Of a DNA stretch of 64,000 bases, positions 35,818-47,120 are shown one piece after another. The translations under genes were made by a program, and so were the position numbers. This stretch comes from Fallopia convolvulus. Its lineage: Eukaryota > Streptophyta > Magnoliopsida > Caryophyllales > Polygonaceae. The notes below the pieces were generated by a model. It was not told where the DNA came from. It saw only the letters and a list, made by a program, of their open reading frames with translations, and did no database searches. The DNA is taken from NCBI GenBank assembly GCA_964016875.1, contig OZ024728.1, positions 26,149,328 to 26,213,327 on the forward strand, in the 5' to 3' direction. How positions within the stretch are numbered: position 1 is the first letter of the stretch; each line of letters opens with the position of its first letter.

Positions 35818-36287
35818 TCAGATCTAATATAGACACTGAAGTAACGAAAAAGATTAAGTCTGGCATATTTCATTTGTTCATTGAAGGACCTAAACATGAA
35901 TAATGTATTCCACTTTGTAACAAATTGTAGTAAATTAAGTCTAATCATTCTTTTTTAACCAAAGTGCAATTGTACTTGTCGCCAATCAATCTACTGATTC
36001 CAGTCAGCAGTGAGAAATTATTGATGCAATGAGCAATATGTGAATGAGGATGTCTTAGGATAAAAAATAGAAGAAGTTGTTATAGTCTGAAGTTGCTCAA
36101 AGTCTGAATTGATTGTTCTTTCTCAGAATTGATTGTTCTAGTTATTTATGGCTCATCTGGTTTAGGCTTTAGGGTTTGGCTTTAGATTAGCTAGCTATAG
36201 CCATCTACCTCATACGACGCTGCCTCTTCTCACATTTTCACCTAACAAATTTGATCAATCCTGGTTTGCATAGGGATTTGCACAACT

Positions 36288-36885
36288 ATGGTGTCCCAGG
36301 ATTCATGGAGTGAAGAAGGTGATAGTGTGGCGTTCGCTAAAGATCAATTCTATAATGAAGAGGTAAATTCAGCATACTTTGTCGTCAACCACATTTTCAT
36401 AAATTACTCTTGTTGAAATCTGTGTTGTTAATCATATTTATCAAGTGCATGTTCTATCATTAAACACATCAGTACCAAGTGTTTATGTGTTAATTCAATG
36501 TTTTTGTTGTATGCAGTTCAATTCTGATGCGGAGGAGGAACAAATACTGCACCGGGATTTAAGCAAGCAACCATGCTACAAAGGTCTTCAAGAACTCGCA
36601 ATGCATCATAAGGAGTGAGCTGATGCCGCTGAGAGGTACGTGGCGTTGTTGGAAACGAGCCTCCAGGCATAGGTTAACAAGACTGATGAGCAGGTTGAAC
36701 TCATTGAAGAGTTGTCAACCTGTACAGTCGAGCGTGCCTTAGAGCGTGACAAGGCAATCGAAGCTGTTACCTGTTGGAAAATGTGCATCATTGCCCTCAC
36801 GTTCATGTGCCTGGTGTTTCTCATTTATCCATACAATTTGTTTCCCTCAGTTCTTTGTATCATGTTAAGTTTGTTTGGATTTTAG
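36288..36885 (+). pseudogene. small spliced gene in the Harbinger left arm, unknown function
   Basis: Exon 1 (36288-36362) reads MVSQDSWSEEGDSVAFAKDQ then FYNEE and ends at a gtaaat donor. Exon 2 starts at 36517 after 'ttgtatgcag' and reads FNSDAEEEQILHRDLSKQP, LLETSLQA, NKTDEQVELIEELSTCTVER and ends in a hydrophobic stretch (CIIALTFMCLVFLIYP), a possible membrane anchor. Two in-frame stops (TGA at 36616, TAG near 36671) break it. The acidic, helical middle part suggests a coiled coil. I do not recognise the family; it could be captured host sequence or a Harbinger accessory gene. Confidence 0.5.
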
Positions 36886-37306
36886 ATGTATGTGTGGTTG
36901 TTGTTTATCAATGAAGACTCTATCTGTGTGGACATTTTATGCTATTTTTGGTTGTAATTGAATATTGCAATTCATGGCTTATTTTATGTTTTAGGGTGCC
37001 ATAACTTTGAGTGTATACTCCATCATGTCGCATTAAATTAATTTTAGAAGGGTTATTTGAGAACAATCATGATGCCTAATAAGAAATATTTTTCATATAA
37101 ATGTAGATAATAGTACATTCATCATGTACACAAATCTTTTTCATATAATACTTAATTGTAACATTAATGTAGATTCATAATAAGAGATTCATAAGGTAAC
37201 TTATCATATTATTTCCCCCTATAATTAGATACAATGGTTATGAGAATATCACAAATCTTTTTCAATATGTACACAAATCTTTTTCATCATGTATAGTATA
37301 TTATAC

Positions 37307-38739
37307 TGATCGCCTCTCGTGTGTGCGAGGGTCAAGAGATACAATTTATAACCCGACCCCGTTGTAGTACGTGGTGGGTGTCGAACACTCGGGAAGTCTA
37401 CTCGATCGATGTGCCTAGATACTAGGGAGCTAGAAAGGAGAGCATAAAACAAAGGGAAACAAAGAAAACAGTCGGGACCGACACTGAGGTCACGTCGGGC
37501 CCGAGTTTGGCGACAAGAGGAAGTCGGGACCGACACTGGGTACGTCGGGCCCGAGGTAGTTGGGGATGTCGAACTTCAAAGATTTAAAAGTAGATCTTGG
37601 GCTTTTCGGTTCCTTCTCTAGTAGATTAAGGCTTATCCACCCCAATTCAAGCAATGAGTGATGATCGGACTAGGATCGAGTGCTTTCGCCCTCGTTCCAA
37701 CCACTTCTACACATCGACCATTGGGGAAATCCCCTTCGAAGCAAGGTCTTGAGATTGACACATGTTCACTTTCGCTACTTTGCCAATCACAAGCCTTGAT
37801 TCCCGACTTTCGCAAGGAATTATAGCTCTATGTAGAGTGGGTTCCTTAGATCAATCACTCAAGTCTATGGAATTGGGGTTTCTAGCCCAAACCTAGCTAG
37901 GGTTTTCCCCCATAACCCAAGATCAAGGAGATCTACTCCATAAGGAAAACAAAGAAAGCAAACAAATCAAAAGGGAAAACAATCAACATAATCAATCTCA
38001 AAACAAGGCAAAATTTCATTCAAATCAAAAGCAATCCACAAATTCCAATCAAGGGTTTTCAAATCCACAAGAACAAAGCAAATCTACCAACAAACCTATC
38101 AAATCTCCCTCTCCTTGGCCGATTCTCTCTCTCTTCCTTCTCCTCTCCTTCCTCCTTGCTCTCCAAGAATCCTCTTGGCTCCCTTGGAACCCCCACCCTC
38201 TTGTGTGTATGTGGGGGAGCCCCTTTCTTTGTGTGTATGAGAGAACCCCCCTTAATTAGAAGACAAGAGGGCCTTTTATAGATTAGATGAGGGGCAAAAG
38301 TGGAAGTCCACAAATTCGTGCCTTGGAGCCCAAGTAGTCCGGTGACCGACTTGGACCGACACGGAGGACCTCGGGCCCGAGTTACTGTGCATCTCGGTCC
38401 GAGGTTGGAGACTTCAAAGTCGGGCCCGAGGTTGGTTGCAACTCGGTCCTGACCTCGTTCCACCTTCTTCTTTGTTGGCTTCTCTTGTTCTTCTTCATGG
38501 CTTGCTTCTCTCTTTCCCGCTTTAGCTCGGCCTTTGCTCCATGTCTCGACCCTCCTTCAAATCGATCCTCGATTCATGCCAAATTACCTACAAAACACAT
38601 AAAATGTGCGTAGTCTCCGAATCTCATAGAAATACGGGAACTAGGCTAAAAAGGAACAAAAGGCACAAGAAAAGGGGAAAAAGAAACATATTTACAAAGG
38701 AAATCACATATGAAAACACCACCAAATAGAGAGACATCA
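37307..38739 (-). repeat. Athila-like solo LTR (copy A)
   Basis: 1433 bases with TG...CA ends (sense strand minus: TGATGTCTCTC to GGCGATCA). TATAC directly repeats at 37302-37306 and 38740-38744. It is nearly identical to 48717-50161. A TATA box 'tataaaagg' is at about 38272-38280 (minus) with palindromic TCGGGCCCGA words just upstream at 38371 and 38420. Further copies lie in the U5 part (37471-37563). Confidence 0.9.
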
Positions 38740-39400
38740 TATACTCAATTTTCATATAATACTTATAAGGTATATTATACTCAATTTTCTATATAATGCA
38801 AAAGTATATTACCATGTATAGTATATTTTACTTATAAGGTTTTCACCTTTTCATTATTATATTCATTTCCTCCCCTTTAAATACAACCCCTTGGCTTCCT
38901 TTCTCCATCACTCGAGCACCCACAAAAACCCCTCTCCTTGGAAGCATAATTCGAAGGTATCCTCTCCACCTAATTGATTTTGTTCATGGTTTTAGTACTT
39001 GTATATAATGAATGTGTGATGGTTATGTTGTATTATATTGTAATGCTATAAATATGGTGTACCTCAGGCCTAACATTATTTTGGTAGCCTACTATTGTCT
39101 TGTGATTTATTTTTTGTGTAGGTTTTTGCTGATCAATGGCAAGTTGATAAGTGCACAATTTATGGCTTCATGGACTTGTGTTGGCACGCTGGAACACATC
39201 TGTTGGCGGGCTGGAACACAAAAGAAGATTCGTTCGCTTGTGGATAGGGATATGGATAGGCATTATAATGTTCATAGGTTGATTTAGGAGCATGTAAAGT
39301 AAAAAACCAGTGATGGCGATTGTAACAACATCATCGAACACTTGTTTTATTCAACCATAATAATCAATATAATGTTGTCTTTTACCTACATATTGTATTG

Positions 39401-40814
39401 TGATGTCTCTCTATTTGGTGGTGTTTTCATATGTGATTTCCTTTGTAAATATGTTTCTTTTTCCCCTTTTCTTGTGCGTTTTGTTCCTTTTTAGCTTAGT
39501 TCCCGTATTTCTATGAGATTCGGAGACTACGCACCTTTTATGTGTTTTGTAGGTAATTTGGCATGAATCAAGGATGGATTTGGAGGAGGGTCGAGACATG
39601 GAGCAAAGGCCGAGTTAAAGCGGGAAAGAGAGAAGCAAGCCATGAAGAAGAACAAGAGAAGCCAACTAAGAAGAAGGTGGAACGAGGTCAGGACCGAGAT
39701 GCAACAACGTCGGGCCCGACTTTGAAGTTTCAAACCTCGGACCGAGTTGCACAGTACCTCGGGCCCGAGGTTCCTCCGTGTCGGGCCGAGTCGGTCACCG
39801 GACTACTTGGGCTCCAAGGCACGAATTTGTGAACTTCCACTTTTGCCCCTCATTTAATCCATAAAAGGCCCTCTTGTCTTCTAAGAAGGGGTTCCCTCAC
39901 ACACAAAAAAAAGGGGGGTTCCAAGGGAGCCAAGAGGATACATGGAGAGCAAGGAGGAAGGAGAAGAGGAGGAAGAGAGAGAGAATCGGCCAAGGAGGAG
40001 GAAGACTTGAGAGGTTTTGTTGATTGTTTAGCTTTGATTTGCTTTGATCTTGTGGATTTGAAAACCCTTGAATTGAATTTGTGGATTGCTTTGGATTTGA
40101 ATGAACACTTGCATTGTTTTGAGATTGATTATGATGATTGCTTTCTCTTTTGATTTGATTGCTTTCTTTGCTTGTCACATGGAGTAGATCTCCTTGATCT
40201 TGGGTTATGGGGGAAAACCCTAGCTAGGTTTAGGCTAGAAACCCCAATTCCATAGCCTTGAGTGTTTGATCTAAGGAACCCACTCTACATCGAGCTACAA
40301 TTCCTTGCGAAAGTCGGGAATCAAGGCTTGAGATTGGCAAAGTAGCGAAAGTGAACATGTGTCAATCTCAAGACCTTGCTTCGAAGGGGATTTCCCCATG
40401 GATCGAGGTGTAGATGTGGTTGGAACGAGGGAGAAAGCACTCGATCCTAGTCCGATCATCACTCATTGCCTGAATTGGGGTGGAAAAGCCTTAATCTACT
40501 AGGGAAGGAACCCAAAAGCCCAAGATCTACTTTTAAAATCTTTGAGTTCGACATCCCCAGCTACCTCGGGCCCGACTTACCCAGTGTCGGTCCCGACTTC
40601 CTCTTGTCGCCAACCTCGGGCCCGACGTGACCTCAGTGTCGGTCCCGACTGTTTTCTTTATTTTCCTTTGTTTTATGCTCTCCTTTCTAGCTTCCTAGTA
40701 TCTAGGCACATCGATCGAGTAGACTTCCCGAGTGTTCGACACCCACCACGTACTACAACGGGGTCGGGTTATAATTTGTATCTCTTGACCCTCGCACACC
40801 GTGAGAGGCGATCA
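39401..40814 (+). repeat. Athila-like solo LTR (copy B), opposite orientation
   Basis: 1414 bases, TGATGTCTCTC to GGCGATCA, flanked by TATTG at 39396-39400 and 40815-40819. It is the same family as copies A and C but inverted and somewhat more diverged. The matching site in copy 2 of segment X (around 50821) is empty, which fixes both borders. A TATA-like 'ataaaagg' lies near 39861. Confidence 0.93.
39670..39800 (+). promoter_or_regulatory. U3 palindromic words, LTR copy B
   Basis: Alternating 'tcgggcccga' and 'ctcgg(a/t)ccga' words lie roughly 60-190 bases upstream of the TATA-like box at 39861. The same pair recurs in the U5 part (about 40563-40650). Function as a promoter element is inferred from position only. 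Confidence 0.6.
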
Positions 40815-41095
40815 TATTGCTTGCACAAACCAACACAATTTCGACTTAAATTATCAAACCAACAACTTGCTGATTTCGGGCTATTATGCAAACCATCAAC
40901 AACCAACATTATAACAAGTACATTAAGCCCCTAAATAAACTACCAATAATTTCAAGATTCCCATATTTGAGTTGCGATGGCATCCCTGATGTGTTTCATT
41001 CCCGTTGGAGCATTGTCTTGCCCTTGTTCTGGAACCCGGGGAGGAGGAAGATTCGGGTCATCATAGTCTTCTTCAAGGTATTGCTCCATAATTCG

Positions 41096-42469
41096 GCCGG
41101 GTTGTAATGGGGCTTTTGGTATTTTTCAAGGTGGGAATTATTTGGTCTTGTGGTGCTTACAATGGGGATTGAACAACCTAAACTCTCACCAACTTCACCA
41201 AAATTCCACAATTACTTTCACACTCACCCAAAAGACTTAACATTTTCCTTTCAACCCAAAATTTCACTTAACATTCCACTTCATCTTTGCTCTTATGCTT
41301 TTTGTTGGATTTTCAACACTTTCTACATTTGGACCGACTTTCTTATGACATCGGGCCCGATGTTGCTTGTAACTCGGTCGGACCATTTTCTTCACTTAAG
41401 CTCTTTGCTTTCATTCCACTTTACATTTCCAACATTTTCTTTCTTTCTTTTCTTTCTTTTTTCGTTTTTGTACAACAAAGATGCACTACCCACATGATTC
41501 ATAACACCATTCTTTTGCCCTTAAACCCAAGAGAATCTCAACTCTTCAAATACAATCCCAACCTCTCTTCTAAAGTCCAATCCCATAAGGGTCAAGTCAT
41601 ATAAGGCTAGGAATAATATTTTTGAGGAGTTTCAAACAAAGGCTTAGGCTAGAACGGGGCTACAAACAAAGGATTAACTTCATGGTAGGATATGGAACAT
41701 TTATGTGACTAAATGAACAAAGTTCAAAATCAATGTGACAATGCTAGGACAAGTCTCATGACGGTCTTGGAAAATAGATAAACACCGCAATAGCAAGTTT
41801 TACTAAGCATGAATGAGCTAATCACACAAGGAAAATGAGGGATATGCAAATATGAACAAGCATCCCTAAAATGGCCAAAAATCAATCTCACAAGGGTCAC
41901 TCATACTTAGTTGCATAAGAACTCATCCTAGAACTCACATGTTCAATAAAACAAGCAAGATATCATGATCACATCAAAAAGAAACATCATTTAAGAGGCT
42001 AAACTATCCAAAAATATGCAAAGGAATTTACATGCTCACATCATCATTAGCTTTTATTGTGGCAATCTAAGATGGGAATTTCTAGTCCAAAACCTACAAA
42101 ACAACAAAATCTTTTTGTTATTTTTAACACATTTTTTTTCACACATTTTTTTTAGATTAGATTTCATGGATTTTTTTGCAAAAATTTCTCTAAAACCAAA
42201 AACTCATCCATTCAAGACCAAATTAATCATCCATGTCTTTCATCAACCCCAAATCAAGAAACAAACATGCCAAATACAAACTAGAAACACAAACTAAATA
42301 TCCTCAAAATAATAAACAAACATAAACAAGTGAAATCATGAACACACTTACCCCCACCCCATACTTAAAATTTTGATGTCCCCATCAAACAAGGAAACCA
42401 AAACTTAAAAGCAAGAGAGAAGAGTATGAAAAGCTCACAATTTCTTATTCTTCATTGGCATGTATAGGA
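41096..42469 (-). other. 3' untranslated region of the Athila-like element
   Basis: AT-rich sequence with no supported frame. It carries one 'tcgggcccga' word at 41351-41360 with 'ctcggtcgga' close by. The phrase 'gggttgtaatgggg' near 41098 recurs as 'gggttgtaatggg' near 58482 in the other minus-strand element, marking a shared 3' region. Confidence 0.6.
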
Positions 42470-44290
42470 TCAATCGAAGGGGTTGTCACGTCTACGTCCT
42501 CTTTGGAGCCTTGCTTGCCGCTCCCTCTCGTACACTTGTTCTTGGTAGAAGTCTTGTGGTGGTGGTTGAAGTTGAGGCTCCGGGCGTGTCCATTGGTCCT
42601 CACGGGAAGGGAAGTTCCCGCTCATCCATGTGTTGTAGCTATCTTGGACCCGCCACCTTTGGTCTTCCACCTCCCTAAGCTCCTCTACCTCTCGTCTAGT
42701 GTAGCCGAGGGCCCGGTTCATCTCTTGTTGGCTAGCTTGGAAAGAGCTTTGTTGTTGAAGCATTTGTTGTTGTTGTTGGTACATTTGTTGTTGATGTTGG
42801 TACATTTGTTGTTGTTGGAGATTCACTTGATGGACCTCTTGGAGAACATTTTCTTGTTGAAGTTGGAGATGAGCCATTTGGTTGGCTAAGAAGGACATGT
42901 CCACGGTTTGTTGTTTCTCGGGAAACACCATTCCCGGACCGTACCATTGGGCATAGCCTTCATAACCGCCACCTTGGAATTGCTCTCGCCTTGCACCGCT
43001 CCCTTCTCCTCGTTCATAATGCCTCGGGACCTCACCACCATGGAATGAAGTGGACCGACGTTGAGGGAAGTCGGGCCCGACTTGGTGTGTACCTCGGTCC
43101 GCCAGTGTTGGAGCATGGTGCGTGGCTCGGAGGTCGGCCATCAAGCCTTGGAGGCGCTCATCTTCTTCACTTTGCCCTTGATCGACTTCCATGTCCTCCC
43201 CACGAGGTGCAAACACGAAGTTGTCTTGGTCGGAATCCGGTGTAGATGGAGGGGAGGTAAACCGAATGTGTTGAGATTGTTGTCGCCGCCCCTCTCTTGC
43301 ACCTTCGGGGTCACCAAATGAGTGTGGCTTACCGGCCCACACTTGGTACCAATTTTGATACCGGGAAAGATCATAGAGGTTGGCCGCCAACCGGATCGAC
43401 ACACCATCATAGTTCGAGTGAGGGGCCAATGAAATCATGTAGAGCTTCTCTTTGATGATGTTGGCCTTCTTGAAATACTTCATGTTCATGTACTCCACAC
43501 CATTCGGAGCCGGAGAATACTTGTCAAGATCAACTCCTAGACGCATGGCGAGCCTTGCTATCATCCCACCGAAGTAGATCCAAGAGGAGCTTTGGAAGTC
43601 TCGCACCATCTTGACCCACTCCCATGCAAGGTTCATGGGCTTCTCGGTGTTGAAGAGCATCTCATGGAGCAACATGATCTCCTCCTTCATCGACTTGCTC
43701 AACTCATGACGAGCATAGATTGCACACCCCAAAACTCGCACCATGACCCGAAAAAGAGGGCTAGCAATCTCGGTTGTGGAGGCGCCCTTTCTCATCTCGC
43801 TCTTCCCGGCCACATGACGCCACACTTGGTTCACCTTCTCATTGTCGACGCCGGTCTCTTCTCTTGGGCATGGAAACCCGAAGTAGGTAGCCAAGTCCCT
43901 AAGAGAGAGATTGTGGTCCTCATTGCCCAATTGGAAAGTGATCGCCCCTTCCTCATCCTCCACATTATCATAAGTGCATTCAAAAGTGGCCATGAATTCC
44001 GAGGTGAGGGCGGGATAGTGGGTGTTGTCCCACCTTAGCATTCCATTGAGACCGATATGGGAGTAGCACCTTGGAAGAGCTTGATCCATGTCCATCTTCC
44101 TCACAGCGTCCCAATCAAGCCACCTTGTGTGATGCTCAAGCGCCATATACCTTGCATAACTCTCAACTTGCTCATCATCCTCCAAGTAGACATCATCCAA
44201 CTTTGGCTCTTTCCTTGACTTCTTGGACTTCTTCCTCGGCCTTTCCGCATGAGATGATGAAGCTCTAGTCTCCATGGTACCTACACACAT
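42470..44290 (-). CDS. Athila ORF-1-like protein, 606 aa
   Basis: An intact frame. The N-terminus is basic (HAERPRKKSKKSRKEPK). The central 250 residues match the ATHILA ORF-1 type: RWLDWDAVRKMDMDQALPRC, EFMATFECTYD, LSLRDLATYFGF, SPLFRVMVRVLGCAIYARHE and FGGMIARLAMRLGVDL. The C-terminal third is low complexity with a glutamine-rich stretch (QQQQMYQHQQQMYQQQQQML) and a probable coiled coil. Its role is unknown; in Athila elements such ORFs lie near the envelope-like position, but I see no signal peptide or membrane segment. The start could be at Met1 or at METRASSSHAE a few residues later. Being open over 600 codons beside damaged gag-protease suggests it has been maintained. Confidence 0.75.
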   Translation of the reverse strand: MCVGTMETRASSSHAERPRKKSKKSRKEPKLDDVYLEDDEQVESYARYMALEHHTRWLDWDAVRKMDMDQALPRCYSHIGLNGMLRWDNTHYPALTSEFMATFECTYDNVEDEEGAITFQLGNEDHNLSLRDLATYFGFPCPREETGVDNEKVNQVWRHVAGKSEMRKGASTTEIASPLFRVMVRVLGCAIYARHELSKSMKEEIMLLHEMLFNTEKPMNLAWEWVKMVRDFQSSSWIYFGGMIARLAMRLGVDLDKYSPAPNGVEYMNMKYFKKANIIKEKLYMISLAPHSNYDGVSIRLAANLYDLSRYQNWYQVWAGKPHSFGDPEGAREGRRQQSQHIRFTSPPSTPDSDQDNFVFAPRGEDMEVDQGQSEEDERLQGLMADLRATHHAPTLADRGTHQVGPDFPQRRSTSFHGGEVPRHYERGEGSGARREQFQGGGYEGYAQWYGPGMVFPEKQQTVDMSFLANQMAHLQLQQENVLQEVHQVNLQQQQMYQHQQQMYQQQQQMLQQQSSFQASQQEMNRALGYTRREVEELREVEDQRWRVQDSYNTWMSGNFPSREDQWTRPEPQLQPPPQDFYQEQVYERERQARLQRGRRRDNPFD

Positions 44291-45599
44291 TCAACCAAAC
44301 AAAAGGGTCCAAGATAAACTCCATTCAACTCAACAAAAGCACTCATCAACACACAACAACACATCAACACAAGGGAACTCCATACTTAGTCTCTAAACAC
44401 ACATGCATCTCAATCCAACATAAATCATCATGGATATCTTCTAACAATGGCTAAGCAAATGATCATACTACATCATGATTAGGCTATAGCCAACAATGAA
44501 ACACATGAATCCACATGATATCACAAGAAGAGAGCAAAAAACAACATGGATCGACTTCCAACCTATGTCGGGCCCGATACATCCTCAACCTCGGTCCGAC
44601 TTGATGGACCGACTTCCACAACTCGGGCCCGACTCTCCTGGGCACTTCGATCTCGACCTAATTCATGCTTCGACTTCTAGCCTTAAATCAACCCAAATCA
44701 CTCTATCATGCACTTAAATTTCAAATTCAACCATCAAACATCCCTAATCAAAGTTCTAAATGGATCTAAGCATGCATAAACAACTTTAAAGCTCAATTTC
44801 ACAAATCATGCAAATCCAACATTGATGCTCAAGCTCAAGCTCTCAATCAAACATGGCATTACTCAATCTACGCAATGAAAGCACAAAATTTTCAAAGAAA
44901 TAAGTAGAGATCGAGTAACACATACCGGATTTGAAGAGTATTGAACTTTTAAACAAATAAGCAACTTAGAACTCAAATTTTCTCAATCTAGATCGAGACG
45001 GGGGATGAAGAACGATATTGAACTCGAAATTTCTATTTGGAATCGGGTTAGGGAGGTCTTTTTATGGTTGGATCGAGATGAAGAAGGGAAGTGTGTGGAT
45101 CGAGTATGGAAGGGGAGGGGCGGCCGACTTTGAGAGTATTTGAGGGAGAGGGGTTGTATTTTGGGAATGGTGGTTGATATGAAGATGATAGGTAGGCGGG
45201 GGATAGTATTTAATGGGGGAAAAGGACAAATTAGGTCAAGGGCAAAATTGGCATTCCAACTAGTCAAATCGAGTTGGACCGACTTCATGGACCGACGTCC
45301 CTATGTCGGGCCCGACTTACCTGGGCTCGATGTGGGAGTATTCGGGTCACCAATTTTACTCCATCCTCTTGCAACTTCTTTCCCATATTTCCATTTAAAT
45401 ATTTCACATCAAATCCTACACAACTTTGAAGGATGCACAACACCATAAATCCACAAAACACTAGATAGGGATCGGTTAGAGAAAAGCTAAGCTAAACTAA
45501 GAAAAATCAAACTAAATTACGAAAAGAAAGCTACTAGCTCGGGTTGCCTCCCGAGAAGCGCTCGTTTAGAGTCACTAGCTTGACTTCCTAACCTCAACC
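44291..45599 (-). other. spacer in place of pol enzymes
   Basis: About 1.3 kb lies between protease and the 606-aa ORF. No reverse transcriptase or integrase motif was found in any frame. It contains 'tcgggcccga' words at 44568, 44623 and 45306 and the phrase 'cgggttgcctcccgagaagc' near 45540. Confidence 0.65.
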
Positions 45600-47084
45600 T
45601 TATGGCGGGTGAAACACGGTGAATTGCTCGCCATTGTTATGCCCATTCCCTTCATACCCATAAAACCACCAACGATGGTCTACATAGGCATGGTTCTCCG
45701 ATCTCGGGCCTATCTCATCATACTCCTCCAATGGGTGAGATTTCTCCTCCTTACTTGCTCCATCATGTTCCTCTTTTCCTACACCAAAGTTATCCAAAGA
45801 ATTCCTAGGAGATTCTACCAATTCATCTTTCAAGTCACTAAGGAAAATGTAGGAGTCTCCTAAGTTATCTTTCGAATCACTTAAACAAATGCAGGAATCA
45901 AAAGTTTGGGAAGAATTGTGTTCATCACCAACATCAAAAGGATATAAGTAAGGATACTCTTCATTTCTCCTTGGGCTAGCATTGATCCTTGACTCATCTT
46001 GATCCTCAATTTGCTCCAACAACTCCCTTGCTTGTATTTGTTTATTCAACCCTTCATCACTTCTCAACACAACGACCTCTCTAGCAACTTCCACTTCTTC
46101 ACCTTTTCTCTTGGCACTCTCTTCAAGTTTGAGGATAGCTAAGGCGTCCGGCTCATTCAAAGCTTTGTTGAAGTGAAAATCGACCTTTTCTTCACCAATC
46201 TCAAAGGAAACCTTGCCGTTTTTGACATCAAACCTTGCCCCCGCCGTAGCTAAGAATGGTCTTCCTAAGATTATTGGGACCAAGGGGTCCTCGTGCATGT
46301 CCAAGATCACGAAATCATCGGGGACAAAGTACTTTCCAACTCGCACCGGAACGTCATCCAATATTCCCTTAGCCTTGATGATGGAACCGTCGGCCATAGT
46401 TAGGGACATATCGGCCGGCTCCATTTCACCCAAATTTGCTCTTCTCCAAATGCTAGCGGGCATCACCGAAACACTTGCCCCAAGGTCACATAAGGCTTGG
46501 AAGTTTTGAGACCCCACACCAATAGTTATAGCAAAACGACCGGGATCTCCTAGCTTTTGTGGTAACTCCAAGGTCTTGACTTCATCTTGCATTTCAACTA
46601 TGGACCTCTTCTTGCTCAAAATCTCCTTTAAAAACTTGGCATAAGATGGCATCTCACTCTATGCATCGGTGAACGGGATAGAGATGTTCAAGCCTTGCAA
46701 GAGTTTGAGAAACCTCTTGAACTTGTTCTCAACAACATCTTTCAGCTTCTTCGAGGGATATGGAAGAATTGTTGAACCTTGAATCTTGCTTGGATCAACC
46801 TCTTTGGACATCCCCACTTCACTTGCAACGTTTCCTGGTTGGACCGACTTGGGCACCATGTCGGGCCCGATGTTGTGAATCTCGGTCCTGGGCAGAGGAG
46901 TCGGATCGAGGTCTGTGTACGTCAGTCCCGAGTTGCTCTCGACCTCGGTCCCTGGTGAAGGAGTCGATCTTCTTGCTGGGTCGACTTTGGGGAATGTCGG
47001 ACCCGACTTGCTGGGTAAGTTGGTCCGACTCTCTTCGTTCTTCTTAGGCATGTGTGGCTCGGGTAGGTTTCTGCCACTTCTCAA
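45600..47084 (-). pseudogene. Athila-like Gag tail and retropepsin
   Basis: From 47084 the frame reads MRSGRNLPEPHMPKKNEESR through a linker to LLQGLNISIPFTDA. An in-frame TAG at 46656-46658 follows (where a Gln codon is expected), then MPSYAKFLKEILSKKRSI. The protease active site is LCDLGASVSVMP, the DLGAS form common in Athila/Tat elements. ADGSIIKAKGILDDVPVRVG and DPLVPIILGRPFLATAGA follow, the second giving the flap and ILGRP motifs. The acidic tail ends at 45600. It continues the gag frame except for two stop codons, so it was a single gag-protease polyprotein. Confidence 0.85.
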
Positions 47085-47120
47085 TCCAATTGCCCGGACT
47101 TCATTTTGATTGTTTTGAGC

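Larger units (their letters stand above)
38740..41095. repeat. duplicated segment X, copy 1 (contains LTR copy B)
   Basis: After removal of the LTR at 39401-40814 and one TATTG, this stretch matches 50162-51099 with few changes. It includes a plus-strand promoter-like region ('tttaaatacaacccc', about 38877), a donor near 38957, an acceptor at 39120 and a short frame to 39287 of unknown function. It then contains the last part of the Harbinger transposase (EDYDDPNLPPPRVPEQGQDN on the minus strand). Similarity stops abruptly at 41095. Confidence 0.9.

Noticed and set aside
38059..38463. 134-aa minus-strand frame, repeated at 49493-49885
   Set aside because: It is LTR sequence spanning U3, TATA box and leader; it changes frame between copies and is not a conserved protein.
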